A stretch of 64,000 nucleotides of DNA from Nocardia acidivorans NBRC 108247 (GCF_001625085.1 NZ_BDAW01000027.1:49504-113503), one strand, 5' to 3'; counted from the stretch's first letter, positions 1 to 9,954 are shown. Notes: generated by a model not told the origin, from the letters alone. Translations and numbers: made by a program.

Positions 1-406
1 CGCCCACATCGCCGAGCCCCACCAGGTCGAGCAGTCGATCGGACTCCGCGCGCCGGGTCCGCTTGTCCACGCCCCGGCACCTGGGGCCGAACTCGATATT
101 GCCGCGCACCGAAAGCCACGGGTACAGGGTCGGCGCTTGGAACACCACGCCCCGATCCGGGCTCGGACCGTCGATGCGATCCTCACCGACCAGCAGCGCG
201 CCGGAGGTCGGGGCGAGGAAGCCGCCGAGCAGTTGCAAGAGTGTGGTCTTACCGCAACCGGACGGTCCGACAATGCTCACGAACTCCCCGAGTTCGATGA
301 CCAGATCGGTGGGGGACAGCGCCACCGTGGCGCCGGTCGCGGTGTCGTAGGTCTTGGCTACCTCGGTCAGCACGACCCGATCACGCTGTGCGACAGCGGT
401 ACTCAC
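1..406 (-). CDS. ABC transporter ATP-binding protein (nitrate/sulfonate/taurine type), 3' part missing
   Basis: The first 135 codons of an ABC ATPase run off the left edge. Walker A (GPSGCGKTT, residues 47-55) and the Q-loop glutamine (VFQ, residue 90) are visible; signature and Walker B lie outside. The GTG start at 406 overlaps the TGA of the binding-protein gene, so the two are translationally coupled. Family knowledge: SsuB/TauB/NrtD-type ATPases energise uptake of organosulfonates, nitrate or similar anions. The gene order here is permease, binding protein, ATPase. The substrate cannot be read from the sequence. Confidence 0.9.
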   Translation of the reverse strand, partial: MSTAVAQRDRVVLTEVAKTYDTATGATVALSPTDLVIELGEFVSIVGPSGCGKTTLLQLLGGFLAPTSGALLVGEDRIDGPSPDRGVVFQAPTLYPWLSVRGNIEFGPRCRGVDKRTRRAESDRLLDLVGLGDVG

Positions 407-1461
407 TTCGCGCTCGCCGCCGTGGCCGCCTCGGCGTAAACCGCCCCGCTGTACTTCTCCGGTGCGGCCAGGCCCTGAATCTCGCCCTGGCTCAACAGGA
501 ATTGCGCCGAACCCTGGAGATCGGTGCCGAGTTGCCTGCCCAGATACGGCGCACCGGCCTGGGTCGCGGCATCGAGGTAGACGTATCCGCTCAACTGCCG
601 GCGGACCGCGTCGACCGGAATGCCCAGCTGTGCGGCGATATGGGTGGCCGCGCCCTGCGGATCACCCGCGAGCTGGTGCACGGCCCAGTTCTGCGCCGCC
701 GTCCACACCGTCAGGAACTTCGGATTCTGCGCGACGAAATCGGCGCGCGCACCCTCCAGGTCGAAGGTCGGCTTACCCGCCTTGGCGGTCTCGGCGGCGG
801 TGGTAACGGTATGCCCGTTCTTCAACAGTTCGGTGAGCGTGGGCTCCCAGATGAACGCGGCGTCGACTCCGCTGTCCCGCCACGCCCCGAGAATCGCGTC
901 GGGAGAAAGGTTTACGAGCGTCACATCCCGTTCGATTCCGGCGGCGGCGAGTGCGCCGAGCAGGCTGTAGTGCGAGGTGCTGGCGAACGGCACCGCGATC
1001 TTCTTCCCGCGCAGGCCCGCCACCGAGGTGATGGCCGGATCCTTTACCACGAGCGATTCCGCGGACCCGATCACATCGTGGATCCACACCACCTTCATAT
1101 CGATATTCAGCGGAGCCGAAATCGCCCGTGCCGCAGCGGCACTCCCGAGCAGGCCCAGGTCGAGGGAGTTGGATCCGAACGCCTGAATCACCGTCGCGCC
1201 CGAGGCGAACTTGCTCCAGGTGATCTTGGCCTTGGGCAGGCAGGTCTCGAGCAGCCCGGCGTCCTTGACCACCAGCGCGCCATTGGGAATGTCCTGATAT
1301 CCCAGACGCACCGCGCCGGTGAAGGATTCGTCGATCGGAACCGGGCATGCCACCTTGTCGCCGCCCGCCCGCGATTGATCGGTGCGCCCGGACTCCACGC
1401 ACCCGGAGAGCGCCGCGGCGAGGACTCCGGCCAGCGCCAGGGCGACGAGCTTGCGTTTCAT
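403..1461 (-). CDS. ABC transporter substrate-binding lipoprotein (SsuA/TauA/NrtA-like)
   Basis: A 352-residue exported lipoprotein with N-terminal MKRK, a hydrophobic stretch and lipobox LSGC (Cys about residue 21). The body resembles sulfonate/nitrate binding proteins: segments such as GYQDIPNGALVVKD and FGSNSLDLGLLGSAAA are typical of the NMT1/SsuA fold that delivers substrate to the membrane permease. The ATG at 1461 was chosen because it overlaps the permease stop (ATGA); a start 15 bases upstream would lie inside the permease gene. It sits between permease and ATPase in one operon. The ligand is unknown; taurine, alkanesulfonates, nitrate or a thiamine precursor are all possible for this family. 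Confidence 0.9.
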   Translation of the reverse strand: MKRKLVALALAGVLAAALSGCVESGRTDQSRAGGDKVACPVPIDESFTGAVRLGYQDIPNGALVVKDAGLLETCLPKAKITWSKFASGATVIQAFGSNSLDLGLLGSAAAARAISAPLNIDMKVVWIHDVIGSAESLVVKDPAITSVAGLRGKKIAVPFASTSHYSLLGALAAAGIERDVTLVNLSPDAILGAWRDSGVDAAFIWEPTLTELLKNGHTVTTAAETAKAGKPTFDLEGARADFVAQNPKFLTVWTAAQNWAVHQLAGDPQGAATHIAAQLGIPVDAVRRQLSGYVYLDAATQAGAPYLGRQLGTDLQGSAQFLLSQGEIQGLAAPEKYSGAVYAEAATAASAK

Positions 1462-2336
1462 GCTTTGCCTTTCCACGGAACGGCGAGATCGCCGATCCTC
1501 TTGATCACCGCGTCGAGAGCGAGCGCGGTGAGACCGATAACGATGACGCAGGCCAGGGTCAGCGCGGTGTCGAGGCGCTGACCGGCCAGGTAGGCGAGAC
1601 CGCCGATGCCCGGAATGCCATTGTCGAGTTCGGCGGCGACCACGGTGGTCCAGGCGAACCCGACCGCCACCCGAATCCCGCCGATCACCTCGGGGAGGGT
1701 GGCGGGCAAGAGGATTCGGGTGATGACCTGTCGCCGATTCGCGCCGAGCGAGCGCGCGGAATTGATGCGATCGGCCGAGACGCCGTGCACACCGGTCATG
1801 GTCGCGATCACCACGGGCGGGAAGGCGGCCAGGAACAGCAGCCAGATCTTCGAGGTGTCGCCGATACCGAACCAGACGATGAGCAGGCCGATATAGCCCA
1901 GCGGCGGCAGGGCGCGCAGGAAGTTCAGGTAAGGCTCGACAATCGCCGCCAGCGTGCGCGAGGTGCCCAGCCCGAATCCGGCCAGGGGACCGAGGATTAC
2001 GGCCGCGCCCGCCCCGAGGCCGATGCGCTGGAGGCTGGCCAGCAGATGTTCCCAGAGGAAATAGTTCTGCTCACCGCGCACCTCGCGCGGTACGCCCGGG
2101 GCGAGTTCATGCCAGCTGTTGGCCCGCACGAAGGCGCGCCACACCGCACCCGGCGTCGGCAGGAATTGCTGGTCGACGACCTTGGCCGCGCTGGCGGCCC
2201 ACCACAGCAGCAGCAGTCCGGCCAGCGATCCGGCCCGCACCGCGATCCTGCGCAGTCCGCGCGGCGACCCGGTGGAATCGGCCTTTCCGAATTCCACCGG
2301 GCGCGTGCCGGTTCGGGTCGCCCCGATGCTGATCAT
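1458..2336 (-). CDS. ABC transporter permease (SsuC/TauC family)
   Basis: A 292-residue inner-membrane permease with about six hydrophobic segments and the cytoplasmic EAA-type loop (INSARSLGANRRQV... LPEV) that contacts the ATPase. It is the first gene of the three-gene importer operon. The ATG at 2336 is preferred over one nine bases upstream because GGAGG sits nine bases before 2336 but directly against the upstream ATG. The N-terminal 35 residues are hydrophilic and extend the usual family length slightly. Confidence 0.9.
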   Translation of the reverse strand: MISIGATRTGTRPVEFGKADSTGSPRGLRRIAVRAGSLAGLLLLWWAASAAKVVDQQFLPTPGAVWRAFVRANSWHELAPGVPREVRGEQNYFLWEHLLASLQRIGLGAGAAVILGPLAGFGLGTSRTLAAIVEPYLNFLRALPPLGYIGLLIVWFGIGDTSKIWLLFLAAFPPVVIATMTGVHGVSADRINSARSLGANRRQVITRILLPATLPEVIGGIRVAVGFAWTTVVAAELDNGIPGIGGLAYLAGQRLDTALTLACVIVIGLTALALDAVIKRIGDLAVPWKGKA

Positions 2337-2818
2337 GCCGTCCATCCTCCGATTCGTTCGCGGTCCGAGGGCGTTCTCCGATGCGTCCGCACCGGGGCCA
2401 AGACCGTCCGGTCCGATCCTGTGCCCTCGCCTCCCCGCCGCACAGATCCACGATCACCGTGATTTGAAAGCAAAGGCGGCCGGACTGCGCGCCACCGACT
2501 CGTGGGATCGATGCGCGAAGTGGATGCCCACCGAGCGGTAAGCATGATCGGTGGAGCCGCGGCCCGGGAATCGGGGCGGTTCGTGGGCCGGGCGGCGTGG
2601 GTGTGCGGCGCGGGCGCGAAGCCCCCGTCATCCCGGCATGCTTTCGGCCGGGATCCACACAGGTTATGACTCAACAGATTTCGATGGATCCCGGCCAAAA
2701 ACGCGCCGGGATGGCGGAAAGGTTCTCCCTCATCGAGGCTCGCGCGGAACCGTGATTCGAAGCACCCCACCCCTTGTGCCATGAGGGTGCCACTCGCCCG
2801 AGATGAGAAGGTTGCCCC
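2337..2818. promoter_or_regulatory. Divergent intergenic region between importer operon and hydrolase gene
   Basis: About 480 bases without a convincing gene. It must hold the promoters of the minus-strand importer operon and the plus-strand hydrolase. Short inverted segments built on CCGGGAT/ATCCCGG occur around 2634-2715. No riboswitch or sulfur leader peptide could be assigned. Confidence 0.4.
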
Positions 2819-4720
2819 ATGGAGAGTGCCGAATCCACCAGGAGCGCCGAGTCCCGAGAAGGCGATTCCGCACCCCACGAGCGCGCGCCTGAGTCGGAGC
2901 CGGATTCGGTATCCGCGCCGGAGTTGGCCTCGGGTGCGGTCCCGGTGCTCGAGCCGAGCCCGAGGGCGAAACCGGTGGACGAGTCGAGCCGCACCGCGGG
3001 GCCGGTGGCCGAGCGAACTCCTCCCGTGACGATTCTCGGTCTCGACTTCGTGGGTTCGGTCTTCGCATTGGGTTTCTTCGCCTGGAGTCTGAGTCCCTCA
3101 CTTCTGCCGCGCGACTGGATATTCCAGGGCATCGTCACCGGCGTCACCAGTGTGACGGGTTACGGAGTCGGTGTGGCGCTGGCGTATCCGGTGCGCCGAT
3201 GGGTCGCGCCGCGGTTCTCGTGGTGGCGGCTGCGGTATCGCGTGGAATTGGCGGCGGAGATCGTGGTGGCGGTGCTCGCGGTGTCGGCGGTGATCAGCAC
3301 GCTGCTGGCGGCGGCGAAGTGGCAGCGTCACGTCGACGCGCTCATGGGTATGCCCCCGACCGCCGGAATCGGCTATCTGCGTACCGGATTGATGATCCTG
3401 GCCATCTTCACCCTCATCCTGCTGATCGCGCGCGGGCTGCGCCGGGCCGCACGCGGACTGGCGAATGTGCTCGCCGCGCGGCTGCGGGTGCCCATGCCGG
3501 TCGCCCATGTGCTCGCCCCGATCACGGTCGCGCTACTGGTGGTGCTGTTCGTCGACAAGGTGCTGCTGGCGGGCAGTTCCGATGCCGCGCGAGTGGTCTT
3601 CACCGGGCAGAACAGCGGCACCGAACATGGTGTGCTGCAACCCGTTCAGCCCGAGCGCTCGGGGAGTCCGGCCTCGGCGGCGCGCTGGGACACCCTGGGG
3701 TTGCAGGGCCGCACCTTCGTCGCGGGAGGTATCGGGTCCACCCGGCTGGCGCAGATCAACGGTGCGCCCGCGCGCGAACCGATCCGGGTCTACGCCGGAC
3801 TCGAGTCCGCCCCCGACCTCGATGCCCGCGTTCGATTGATCGTCGAGGAACTCGACCGCGGTAAAGCCTGGGACCGCAAGGTTCTGGTCGTTGCCGGCAC
3901 CACCGGCACCGGCTGGGTGAATCCGGCCGCCGCGCAATCCCTGGAGTTGATGTACAACGGCGATTCCGCCATTGCCGCCCTTCAGTATTCGTTCCTGCCG
4001 AGCTGGATCTCCTTCCTGGTCGACCGTTCCGCCGCCGCCTCCGCGGGTGCCGCGCTCATCAATGGAATCCACGACCGCTGGGCGCAACTGCCCGCGGATC
4101 ACCGTCCGCGCCTGATCGTCTTCGGTGAAAGTCTCGGATCGCAGTCGGCGGAGAGCGCTTTCGACAACCTGTCCGACCTCCGCCGCTCGGTGGACGGCGC
4201 GCTGTTCGTCGGCCCGCCCAACTCCAACCGCATGTGGCGCGAGATCGAGGACCGCCGCGACCCCGGCACACACGAAGTCCTGCCCTCCTACGCGGGTGGC
4301 CTGATCGTGAGATTCGCGGCGGGCAAACAGGATCTGGGCATCCCCGCCCCGGATTCGCCGAACTCGGCCACCGATCCCTGGTCGGCTCCGCGCGTGCTGT
4401 ACCTCCAGCACGCCTCCGACCCGGTGGTCTGGTGGAACCCGAATCTGCTGTTCACGCGCCCGGATTGGCTCACCGAACCCCCGGGCCGCGATCGCACCGC
4501 CTCGATGCGCTGGTTCCCGGTCGTCACCTTCTGGCAGGTCAGCGCCGATCTCGTGCGCGCCCAGTCACCGCCTTCGGGCCACGGGCACAACTATGAGGAC
4601 CTGCTGCCCTACGCCTGGGCCGAGGTCGCCGCACCCCCGAACTGGACCCCGGCCGACACCGACCGCGTCGATCGGGCCCTGAAAACGCTCCAGGAGGAGC
4701 AGAAGCGCGCGAACGACTAG
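2819..4720 (+). CDS. Membrane-anchored alpha/beta-hydrolase (Abhydrolase_9 family)
   Basis: A 633-residue protein in three parts. There is a hydrophilic Glu/Pro/Ser-rich N-terminus of about 60 residues, then a membrane domain with several hydrophobic helices (about 70-240), then a large hydrolase domain. The nucleophile elbow is GESLGSQSAE with the candidate serine near residue 438, and a late His (GHGHNYED) fits a catalytic triad. This two-domain layout matches actinobacterial proteins with an Abhydrolase_9_N membrane domain followed by Abhydrolase_9. The substrate is unknown; a lipid or ester at the membrane is likely. Start ATG 2819 has AGAAGG seven bases upstream. The 3' end overlaps the convergent TVP38 gene by four bases. 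Confidence 0.85.
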   Translation: MESAESTRSAESREGDSAPHERAPESEPDSVSAPELASGAVPVLEPSPRAKPVDESSRTAGPVAERTPPVTILGLDFVGSVFALGFFAWSLSPSLLPRDWIFQGIVTGVTSVTGYGVGVALAYPVRRWVAPRFSWWRLRYRVELAAEIVVAVLAVSAVISTLLAAAKWQRHVDALMGMPPTAGIGYLRTGLMILAIFTLILLIARGLRRAARGLANVLAARLRVPMPVAHVLAPITVALLVVLFVDKVLLAGSSDAARVVFTGQNSGTEHGVLQPVQPERSGSPASAARWDTLGLQGRTFVAGGIGSTRLAQINGAPAREPIRVYAGLESAPDLDARVRLIVEELDRGKAWDRKVLVVAGTTGTGWVNPAAAQSLELMYNGDSAIAALQYSFLPSWISFLVDRSAAASAGAALINGIHDRWAQLPADHRPRLIVFGESLGSQSAESAFDNLSDLRRSVDGALFVGPPNSNRMWREIEDRRDPGTHEVLPSYAGGLIVRFAAGKQDLGIPAPDSPNSATDPWSAPRVLYLQHASDPVVWWNPNLLFTRPDWLTEPPGRDRTASMRWFPVVTFWQVSADLVRAQSPPSGHGHNYEDLLPYAWAEVAAPPNWTPADTDRVDRALKTLQEEQKRAND

Positions 4721-5481
4721 ACGGTCTCGACGGCGGGTTCGGGCACCGGGACCCGCGCATCGATGACGAGTCCGAGGACGCCGACCGCCAAACAGGCTGC
4801 GGTGAGCGCCAATTGGCCCGGTGAGGTTTTGCCGGTGAGCGCGTTGCCGAGCAGCACCGTGCCGATGGTGCCGGGCAGAATCCCGAGCACCGTCGCGGCG
4901 AGGTACGGCTTCATGCGCACCGAGGACAGGCCCGCGCAGTAGTTCACGATCGAGAACGGCGCGAAGGCGATGAGCCGCAGCGACCCGATGGCCAGCCACC
5001 CGCGCCGCGCCAGGCGAGCATCCACCGCACGCACCGCCGGATGGGTCAGGCGCGCCCGCACTCGATCATGATCGAGTGCCCGGACCAGCAATAACGCCAG
5101 TACGGCACTGAGCGTGGTCGCGCCGACCGCGATGGCCAGACCCTCGGCCGGACCGAAGAGCATGCCCGCGCTCAATGTGAAGATGGTGCGCGGGAACGGT
5201 CCGATACAGACCAGGGTGTGCACCGCGAAGAACACCAGCGGGAGCAACGGCCCCACCGAATCCGCCCATGCGCGAATCTGCTGCGGAGCCGGATGCGGGG
5301 CGAAGGCGGCCACGCCGAAGAGCAGTACGAGGCCGACGATCGTCAGCAGCACCCGGGGTTGGCGAAGCCGGCCGAGTAGTCCGGCCAAACCGCCCAGTCG
5401 TTCGCGAATGCCGCCATCCTCCTCGTGCACACCCTGCGTTTCCGCTCGGACATTACCGACCCGGGCGGTATCGGTGGGCAT
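4717..5481 (-). CDS. TVP38/TMEM64 family membrane protein
   Basis: A 254-residue polytopic membrane protein with a hydrophilic N-terminus and five or six hydrophobic segments. The region around FFAVHTLVCIGPFPRTIFTL, followed by GMLFGPAEGLAIAVGATTLS, is characteristic of the VTT (SNARE-associated/DedA-like) domain. Such proteins are thought to act in membrane lipid homeostasis; the specific role here is unknown. The first in-frame ATG is used; an internal GTG near residue 18 is an alternative. It ends four bases inside the convergent hydrolase gene. Confidence 0.85.
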   Translation of the reverse strand: MPTDTARVGNVRAETQGVHEEDGGIRERLGGLAGLLGRLRQPRVLLTIVGLVLLFGVAAFAPHPAPQQIRAWADSVGPLLPLVFFAVHTLVCIGPFPRTIFTLSAGMLFGPAEGLAIAVGATTLSAVLALLLVRALDHDRVRARLTHPAVRAVDARLARRGWLAIGSLRLIAFAPFSIVNYCAGLSSVRMKPYLAATVLGILPGTIGTVLLGNALTGKTSPGQLALTAACLAVGVLGLVIDARVPVPEPAVETV

Positions 5482-5839
5482 CGCCTGCCGCCTCGACCCC
5501 GCGACTACGTCGACTCCCGTTCGGGTCGCGCGCGGATCCCGATGTGTGGGAAGGCATTGCGTGTGTCAGTGGCCTCGCCGAGTATTTCCCGGGGGCGCGT
5601 CGATCGCCGTCGTGTCCCCGCTGACCTGCCTGGACTCCGGTTCGCGGGGCCGCGGGGGCGTTGTTGGCGCATTGCCAGGTTACCGGCGGGTAGTGAGAGT
5701 CAATGGACGGGAATCACAATCGTCCCGCTAGCATCAGGGGAAAGACGAGGAATGCTCGTTAACCGAAATGACCTCTGAGCAGTGCGGATGTACTACAAAC
5801 CGGTCGTTTGGTCAGTGAGTGGAAGAAGGAACAGCAGCT
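5482..5839. promoter_or_regulatory. Divergent intergenic region upstream of mutA
   Basis: About 360 bases with no convincing gene between the TVP38 gene and the methylmalonyl-CoA mutase operon. It must contain promoters for both directions. The half next to mutA is AT-richer than its surroundings and carries the palindrome listed separately. Confidence 0.4.
5796..5810. promoter_or_regulatory. Operator-like palindrome upstream of mutA
   Basis: CAAAC-cggtc-GTTTG is a perfect 5-base inverted repeat with a 5-base spacer, about 30 bases before the mutA start. The geometry fits a TetR- or GntR-type operator. No regulator gene is adjacent, so the assignment is only structural. Confidence 0.3.
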
Positions 5840-7699
5840 ATGCCGATTGCTTCAGACCCGGACACCGATCCGGTGCCCGGGTACGCCGCCTGGCGCAAGG
5901 GTGTTGCCGGAGTGCTGGCCAAGGCCCGCAGGGTCGAGGTCTCCGAACTTCCGGACGAGCCGGAGAAGCTGCTCGCGGTCACCACATATGACGGCCTGAC
6001 CGTCAACCCCCTCTACACGCGTCGCGATGAGCTGCCCGAACAGCCGCTGCCGGGCGCTTTCCCGTTCGTGCGCGGCGGTGACGCCACCCGCGATGTACAC
6101 CGCGGCTGGTTCGTCAGCCAGCGCTTCGGCGGATCCGACGGGGCCACTGTAAACCGCCACATACTGGACGCGCTGGAAAACGGCGTGAGTGCGGTGTGGC
6201 TGGGCGTCGCCGACCGCGGCGTACCCGTGGATCAGCTGCCCGCGGCCCTGAACGGACTGCTCTTCGAACTGGCCCCGCTGGCCCTGGACGCCGGTCCCGC
6301 CGCGGCGGAGGCTGCGGCCCAGCTGTTCTCGGTACTCGACGGCTACGAGGTCGCCGACCGCACCGGAATTCGCGTCTCCCTCGGCGCGACCCCGCTGACG
6401 AGTCTGTTCGCCGGTTCCTCCGCCCTCGACCTGGACGGGGCCGTCGCCCTCGCCCAGCAGGCCGTGGCGCGCCCGGAGAGCATTCGCGCGATCACCGTGT
6501 GCGGCATCGCATTCCACAATGCCGGCGCCTCCGCGGCCCAGGAGCTGGGCGCGGCCGTCGCCGCCGGACTCGAATACCTGCGCGCGCTCACCGACGCGGG
6601 CGCGGATATCGCGGATGCCCTGGACCAGTTGAGCTTCCGCTTCGCGGCCACCGACGACCAGTTCGAGTCGATTGCCAAATTCCGTGCCGCCCGCCGACTC
6701 TGGGCGCGCGTGGCCCAGGTGGTCGGCGCACCCGACTACGGCAATGCCCCGCAGCAGGCGGTCACCTCGGCCGCCATGATGACCCAGCGCGACCCGTGGG
6801 TGAATATGCTGCGCACCACCCTCGCGGCCTTCGGCGCGGGCGTCGGCGGCGCGGATATCGTCACCGTCCTGCCCTTCGACGACGCCCTGCCCGCCGGGGA
6901 ACTCGGTGTGTCGCAGGCGTTCACCGAGCGCATGGCCCGCAATACCCAGCTGCTGCTCCTGGAGGAGTCGCACCTGGGTCACGTCCAGGACCCGGGCGCG
7001 GGCTCCTGGTACGTCGAATCGCTCACCGAGGAACTCGCCGCCAAGGCGTGGGAGTTCATGCGGGAGATCGAGGCCGCGGGCGGTTACCTCGCCGCACTAC
7101 AGGCGGGTCTGCTCGCCGAGCGCATCGAGGCGACCCGCGTCCAGCGCGATTCCGATGTGGCGCACCGCAAGTCGGCTGTCACCGGCGTCAACGAATTCCC
7201 GAACCTGAGCGAGGAGCCGCTGTCCGAGGCTGCCCGCGCGGCTGCCCCGATCGCCCGCTACGGCGCGGCTTTCGAGGCGCTGCGCAATCGCTCCGACGCC
7301 TACCTCGCCGCCAATGGCGTGCGCCCCAAGGCGCTGCTGGTGCCGCTGGGCCCGGTCTCGGAGCACAATGTGCGGGTCACCTTCACCGCCAACGTATTGG
7401 CCTCGGGCGGTATCGAACCGATCAACCCGGGCGTCCTCACCGCCGACGGAATCGGCGCGGCGGCAACCGAATCCGGCGCCACCGTCGCGGTGCTGTGTGG
7501 TTCGGACCCGCGCTACGGCACCGATGCCGCGGCCGCCGTCGACGCCCTGCGCGCCGCCGGCGTGACGACGGTACTGCTGGCCGGAGCCGAGAATGCGGTA
7601 GCCGACCTGACCGGAGCGCAGCGTCCGGACGGATTCCTGACGGCACGGATGGACGCGGTGACGGCACTGTCCGGCCTGCTGTCGAAGCTGGGAGCGTAG
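5840..7699 (+). CDS. mutA: Methylmalonyl-CoA mutase, small (beta) subunit
   Basis: A 619-residue subunit of the B12-dependent methylmalonyl-CoA mutase, which interconverts succinyl-CoA and (R)-methylmalonyl-CoA in propionate metabolism. Family features include the TIM-barrel N-terminal half (residues TTYDGLTVNPLYTR) and the segment GSWYVESLTEELAAKAWEF. The C-terminal Rossmann domain lacks the DxHxxG cobalamin motif, as expected of the non-catalytic subunit. ATG 5840 is chosen because AAGGA precedes it; a GTG seven codons upstream is open but has no ribosome site. It is the first gene of mutA-mutB-meaB. Confidence 0.96.
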   Translation: MPIASDPDTDPVPGYAAWRKGVAGVLAKARRVEVSELPDEPEKLLAVTTYDGLTVNPLYTRRDELPEQPLPGAFPFVRGGDATRDVHRGWFVSQRFGGSDGATVNRHILDALENGVSAVWLGVADRGVPVDQLPAALNGLLFELAPLALDAGPAAAEAAAQLFSVLDGYEVADRTGIRVSLGATPLTSLFAGSSALDLDGAVALAQQAVARPESIRAITVCGIAFHNAGASAAQELGAAVAAGLEYLRALTDAGADIADALDQLSFRFAATDDQFESIAKFRAARRLWARVAQVVGAPDYGNAPQQAVTSAAMMTQRDPWVNMLRTTLAAFGAGVGGADIVTVLPFDDALPAGELGVSQAFTERMARNTQLLLLEESHLGHVQDPGAGSWYVESLTEELAAKAWEFMREIEAAGGYLAALQAGLLAERIEATRVQRDSDVAHRKSAVTGVNEFPNLSEEPLSEAARAAAPIARYGAAFEALRNRSDAYLAANGVRPKALLVPLGPVSEHNVRVTFTANVLASGGIEPINPGVLTADGIGAAATESGATVAVLCGSDPRYGTDAAAAVDALRAAGVTTVLLAGAENAVADLTGAQRPDGFLTARMDAVTALSGLLSKLGA

Positions 7700-7701
7700 C
7701 G

Positions 7702-9954
7702 ATGAGCGATATCAAGCATCTGATCGGCAGTTTCGCCGAGGTTCCACTCGGCGAGCCGGAGACCGCGCCCATCGAGGCGGCGCAGGTCCAGAAGTTCGTG
7801 GCCGAGGCCGCGGCGGCGAATCACTATGCGCCCGAACAGCTCACCTGGGCCACGCCCGAAGGTATCGACGTGCCACCGGTATTCACCAAGGCCGACCGCG
7901 ATGCCATTGTGGCCGAGGGTTATCCGCTCGACACGGTGCCGGGTATCCAGCCGTTCCTGCGCGGTCCCTACCCGACCATGTACGTGAATCAGCCGTGGAC
8001 CATTCGCCAGTACGCGGGCTTCTCCACCGCCGCGGACTCCAATGCCTTCTACCGCCGCAACCTGGCCGCGGGTCAGAAGGGCCTCTCGGTCGCCTTCGAC
8101 CTGGCCACCCACCGCGGCTACGACTCCGATCATCCGCGCGTCACCGGTGACGTCGGCATGGCCGGTGTCGCCATCGACTCCATCCTGGATATGCGGGAAC
8201 TGTTCGATCAGATTCCGCTGGACCAGGTTTCGGTGTCGATGACCATGAACGGCGCGGTGCTGCCGATTCTGGCGCTGTACGTCGTGGCCGCCGAAGAGCA
8301 GGGCGTCAAGCCCGAACAGCTGGCCGGAACCATTCAGAACGACATTCTGAAAGAGTTCATGGTCCGCAACACCTACATCTATCCGCCCAAGCCCTCCATG
8401 CGGATCATCTCGGACATCTTCGCGTACACCTCCGCCAAGATGCCCAAGTTCAACTCGATTTCCATCTCCGGCTACCACATTCAGGAAGCCGGAGCCACGG
8501 CCGACCTGGAACTGGCGTACACCCTCGCCGACGGCGTTGAATACATCAAGGCCGGTATCGAGGCGGGTATGGAGGTCGACAAGTTCGCCCCGCGCCTGTC
8601 GTTCTTCTGGGCCATCGGCATGAACTTCTTCATGGAGGTCGCCAAACTCCGTGCGGGCCGCCTGCTCTGGAGTGAACTGGTCGCCAAGTTCGAGCCCAAG
8701 AACGCGAAATCGCTGTCGCTGCGCACCCATTCGCAGACCTCGGGCTGGTCGCTGACCGCGCAGGACGTGTTCAACAACGTCCCGCGCACCTGCGTCGAGG
8801 CCATGGCCGCCACCCAGGGGCACACCCAGTCGCTGCACACCAACGCCCTCGACGAGGCCCTGGCGCTGCCGACCGACTTCTCCGCTCGGATCGCGCGCAA
8901 TACCCAGCTGCTGATTCAGCAGGAGTCCAACACCACGCGTCCGATCGACCCGTGGGGCGGCTCCTACTACGTGGAGTGGCTGACCCATCAGCTCGCCGAG
9001 CGGGCCCGCGCCCATATCGCCGAGGTGGAAGCGCACGGCGGTATGGCACAGGCGATTTCGGAAGGCATTCCGAAGCTGCGCATCGAAGAGGCCGCCGCCC
9101 GCACCCAGGCGCGCATCGATACCGGCCAGCAGGCCGTGATCGGCGTCAACAAGTACCAGGCGGTCGAGGACCAGGAGATCGAGGTCCTCAAGGTTGAGAA
9201 CTCGCGCGTGCGGATCGAACAGAACGAGAAGCTCGTGCGCCTGCGCGCCGAGCGCGATACCGCCGCATGCGAACGCGCCCTGGCCGACTTGACCCGTGCC
9301 GCGGCTTCTTCCGAAGGCGGTATGGAGAACAACCTGATGGCCCTGGCCATCGCCGCCGCCCGCGCCAAGGCCACCGTCGGTGAGATCTCCGACGCGCTGG
9401 AGAAGGTGTACGGCCGCCATCAGGCCGAAATCCGCACGCTCTCCGGTGTTTACCGCGAGGAGGCCGGCAAGGTGAGCAATATCAGCAGGGCCATCGAACT
9501 CGTCGACGAATTCGCCGAGGCCGAAGGCCGCCGCCCGCGCATCCTGGTCTGCAAGATGGGCCAGGACGGTCACGACCGCGGCCAGAAGGTGATCGCCACC
9601 GCCTTCGCCGACCTCGGTATGGACGTCGATGTGGGCCCGCTGTTCCAGACCCCCGAAGAGGTGGCCCAGCAGGCCGCCGACAATGACGTGCACATTGTCG
9701 GTGTGTCCTCGCTGGCGGCGGGCCACCTCACGCTGGTGCCCGCCCTGCGGCAGGCACTGGCCGATGTAGGTCGCTCCGACATCATGGTCGTGGTCGGCGG
9801 GGTCATCCCGCCCGGCGACTTCGCCGAACTGTACGAGGCCGGCGCGGCGGCGATCTTCGCCCCCGGCACCGTCATCGCCGATGCCGCCATCGACCTGATC
9901 AAGAAGCTGGCCGATTCGCTGGGCCATGAGATCGGCACCGGCGCGGCCGAATGA
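7702..9954 (+). CDS. mutB: Methylmalonyl-CoA mutase, large (alpha, catalytic) subunit
   Basis: A 750-residue catalytic subunit. The N-terminal TIM barrel contains the highly conserved FLRGPYPTMYVNQPWTIRQY and GLSVAFDLATHRGYDSDH segments. The C-terminal cobalamin-binding domain carries GQDGHDRGQKVIA, where His about 624 is the lower axial ligand of B12. The ATG lies two bases after the mutA stop, and the stop overlaps the meaB start (ATGA), so the genes are coupled. Length is close to the family norm. Confidence 0.97.
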   Translation: MSDIKHLIGSFAEVPLGEPETAPIEAAQVQKFVAEAAAANHYAPEQLTWATPEGIDVPPVFTKADRDAIVAEGYPLDTVPGIQPFLRGPYPTMYVNQPWTIRQYAGFSTAADSNAFYRRNLAAGQKGLSVAFDLATHRGYDSDHPRVTGDVGMAGVAIDSILDMRELFDQIPLDQVSVSMTMNGAVLPILALYVVAAEEQGVKPEQLAGTIQNDILKEFMVRNTYIYPPKPSMRIISDIFAYTSAKMPKFNSISISGYHIQEAGATADLELAYTLADGVEYIKAGIEAGMEVDKFAPRLSFFWAIGMNFFMEVAKLRAGRLLWSELVAKFEPKNAKSLSLRTHSQTSGWSLTAQDVFNNVPRTCVEAMAATQGHTQSLHTNALDEALALPTDFSARIARNTQLLIQQESNTTRPIDPWGGSYYVEWLTHQLAERARAHIAEVEAHGGMAQAISEGIPKLRIEEAAARTQARIDTGQQAVIGVNKYQAVEDQEIEVLKVENSRVRIEQNEKLVRLRAERDTAACERALADLTRAAASSEGGMENNLMALAIAAARAKATVGEISDALEKVYGRHQAEIRTLSGVYREEAGKVSNISRAIELVDEFAEAEGRRPRILVCKMGQDGHDRGQKVIATAFADLGMDVDVGPLFQTPEEVAQQAADNDVHIVGVSSLAAGHLTLVPALRQALADVGRSDIMVVVGGVIPPGDFAELYEAGAAAIFAPGTVIADAAIDLIKKLADSLGHEIGTGAAE

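Noticed and set aside
2440..2560. Possible sulfur-type leader peptide upstream of the ABC importer (a VDLC-containing frame)
   Set aside because: The frame has no stop between it and the permease and no ribosome site, and the rest does not match actinobacterial leader peptides.
7513..9927. An 804-codon open frame on the minus strand
   Set aside because: It lies antisense to mutB, whose motifs and coupled neighbours are unambiguous; the frame is open only because of high GC at third positions.
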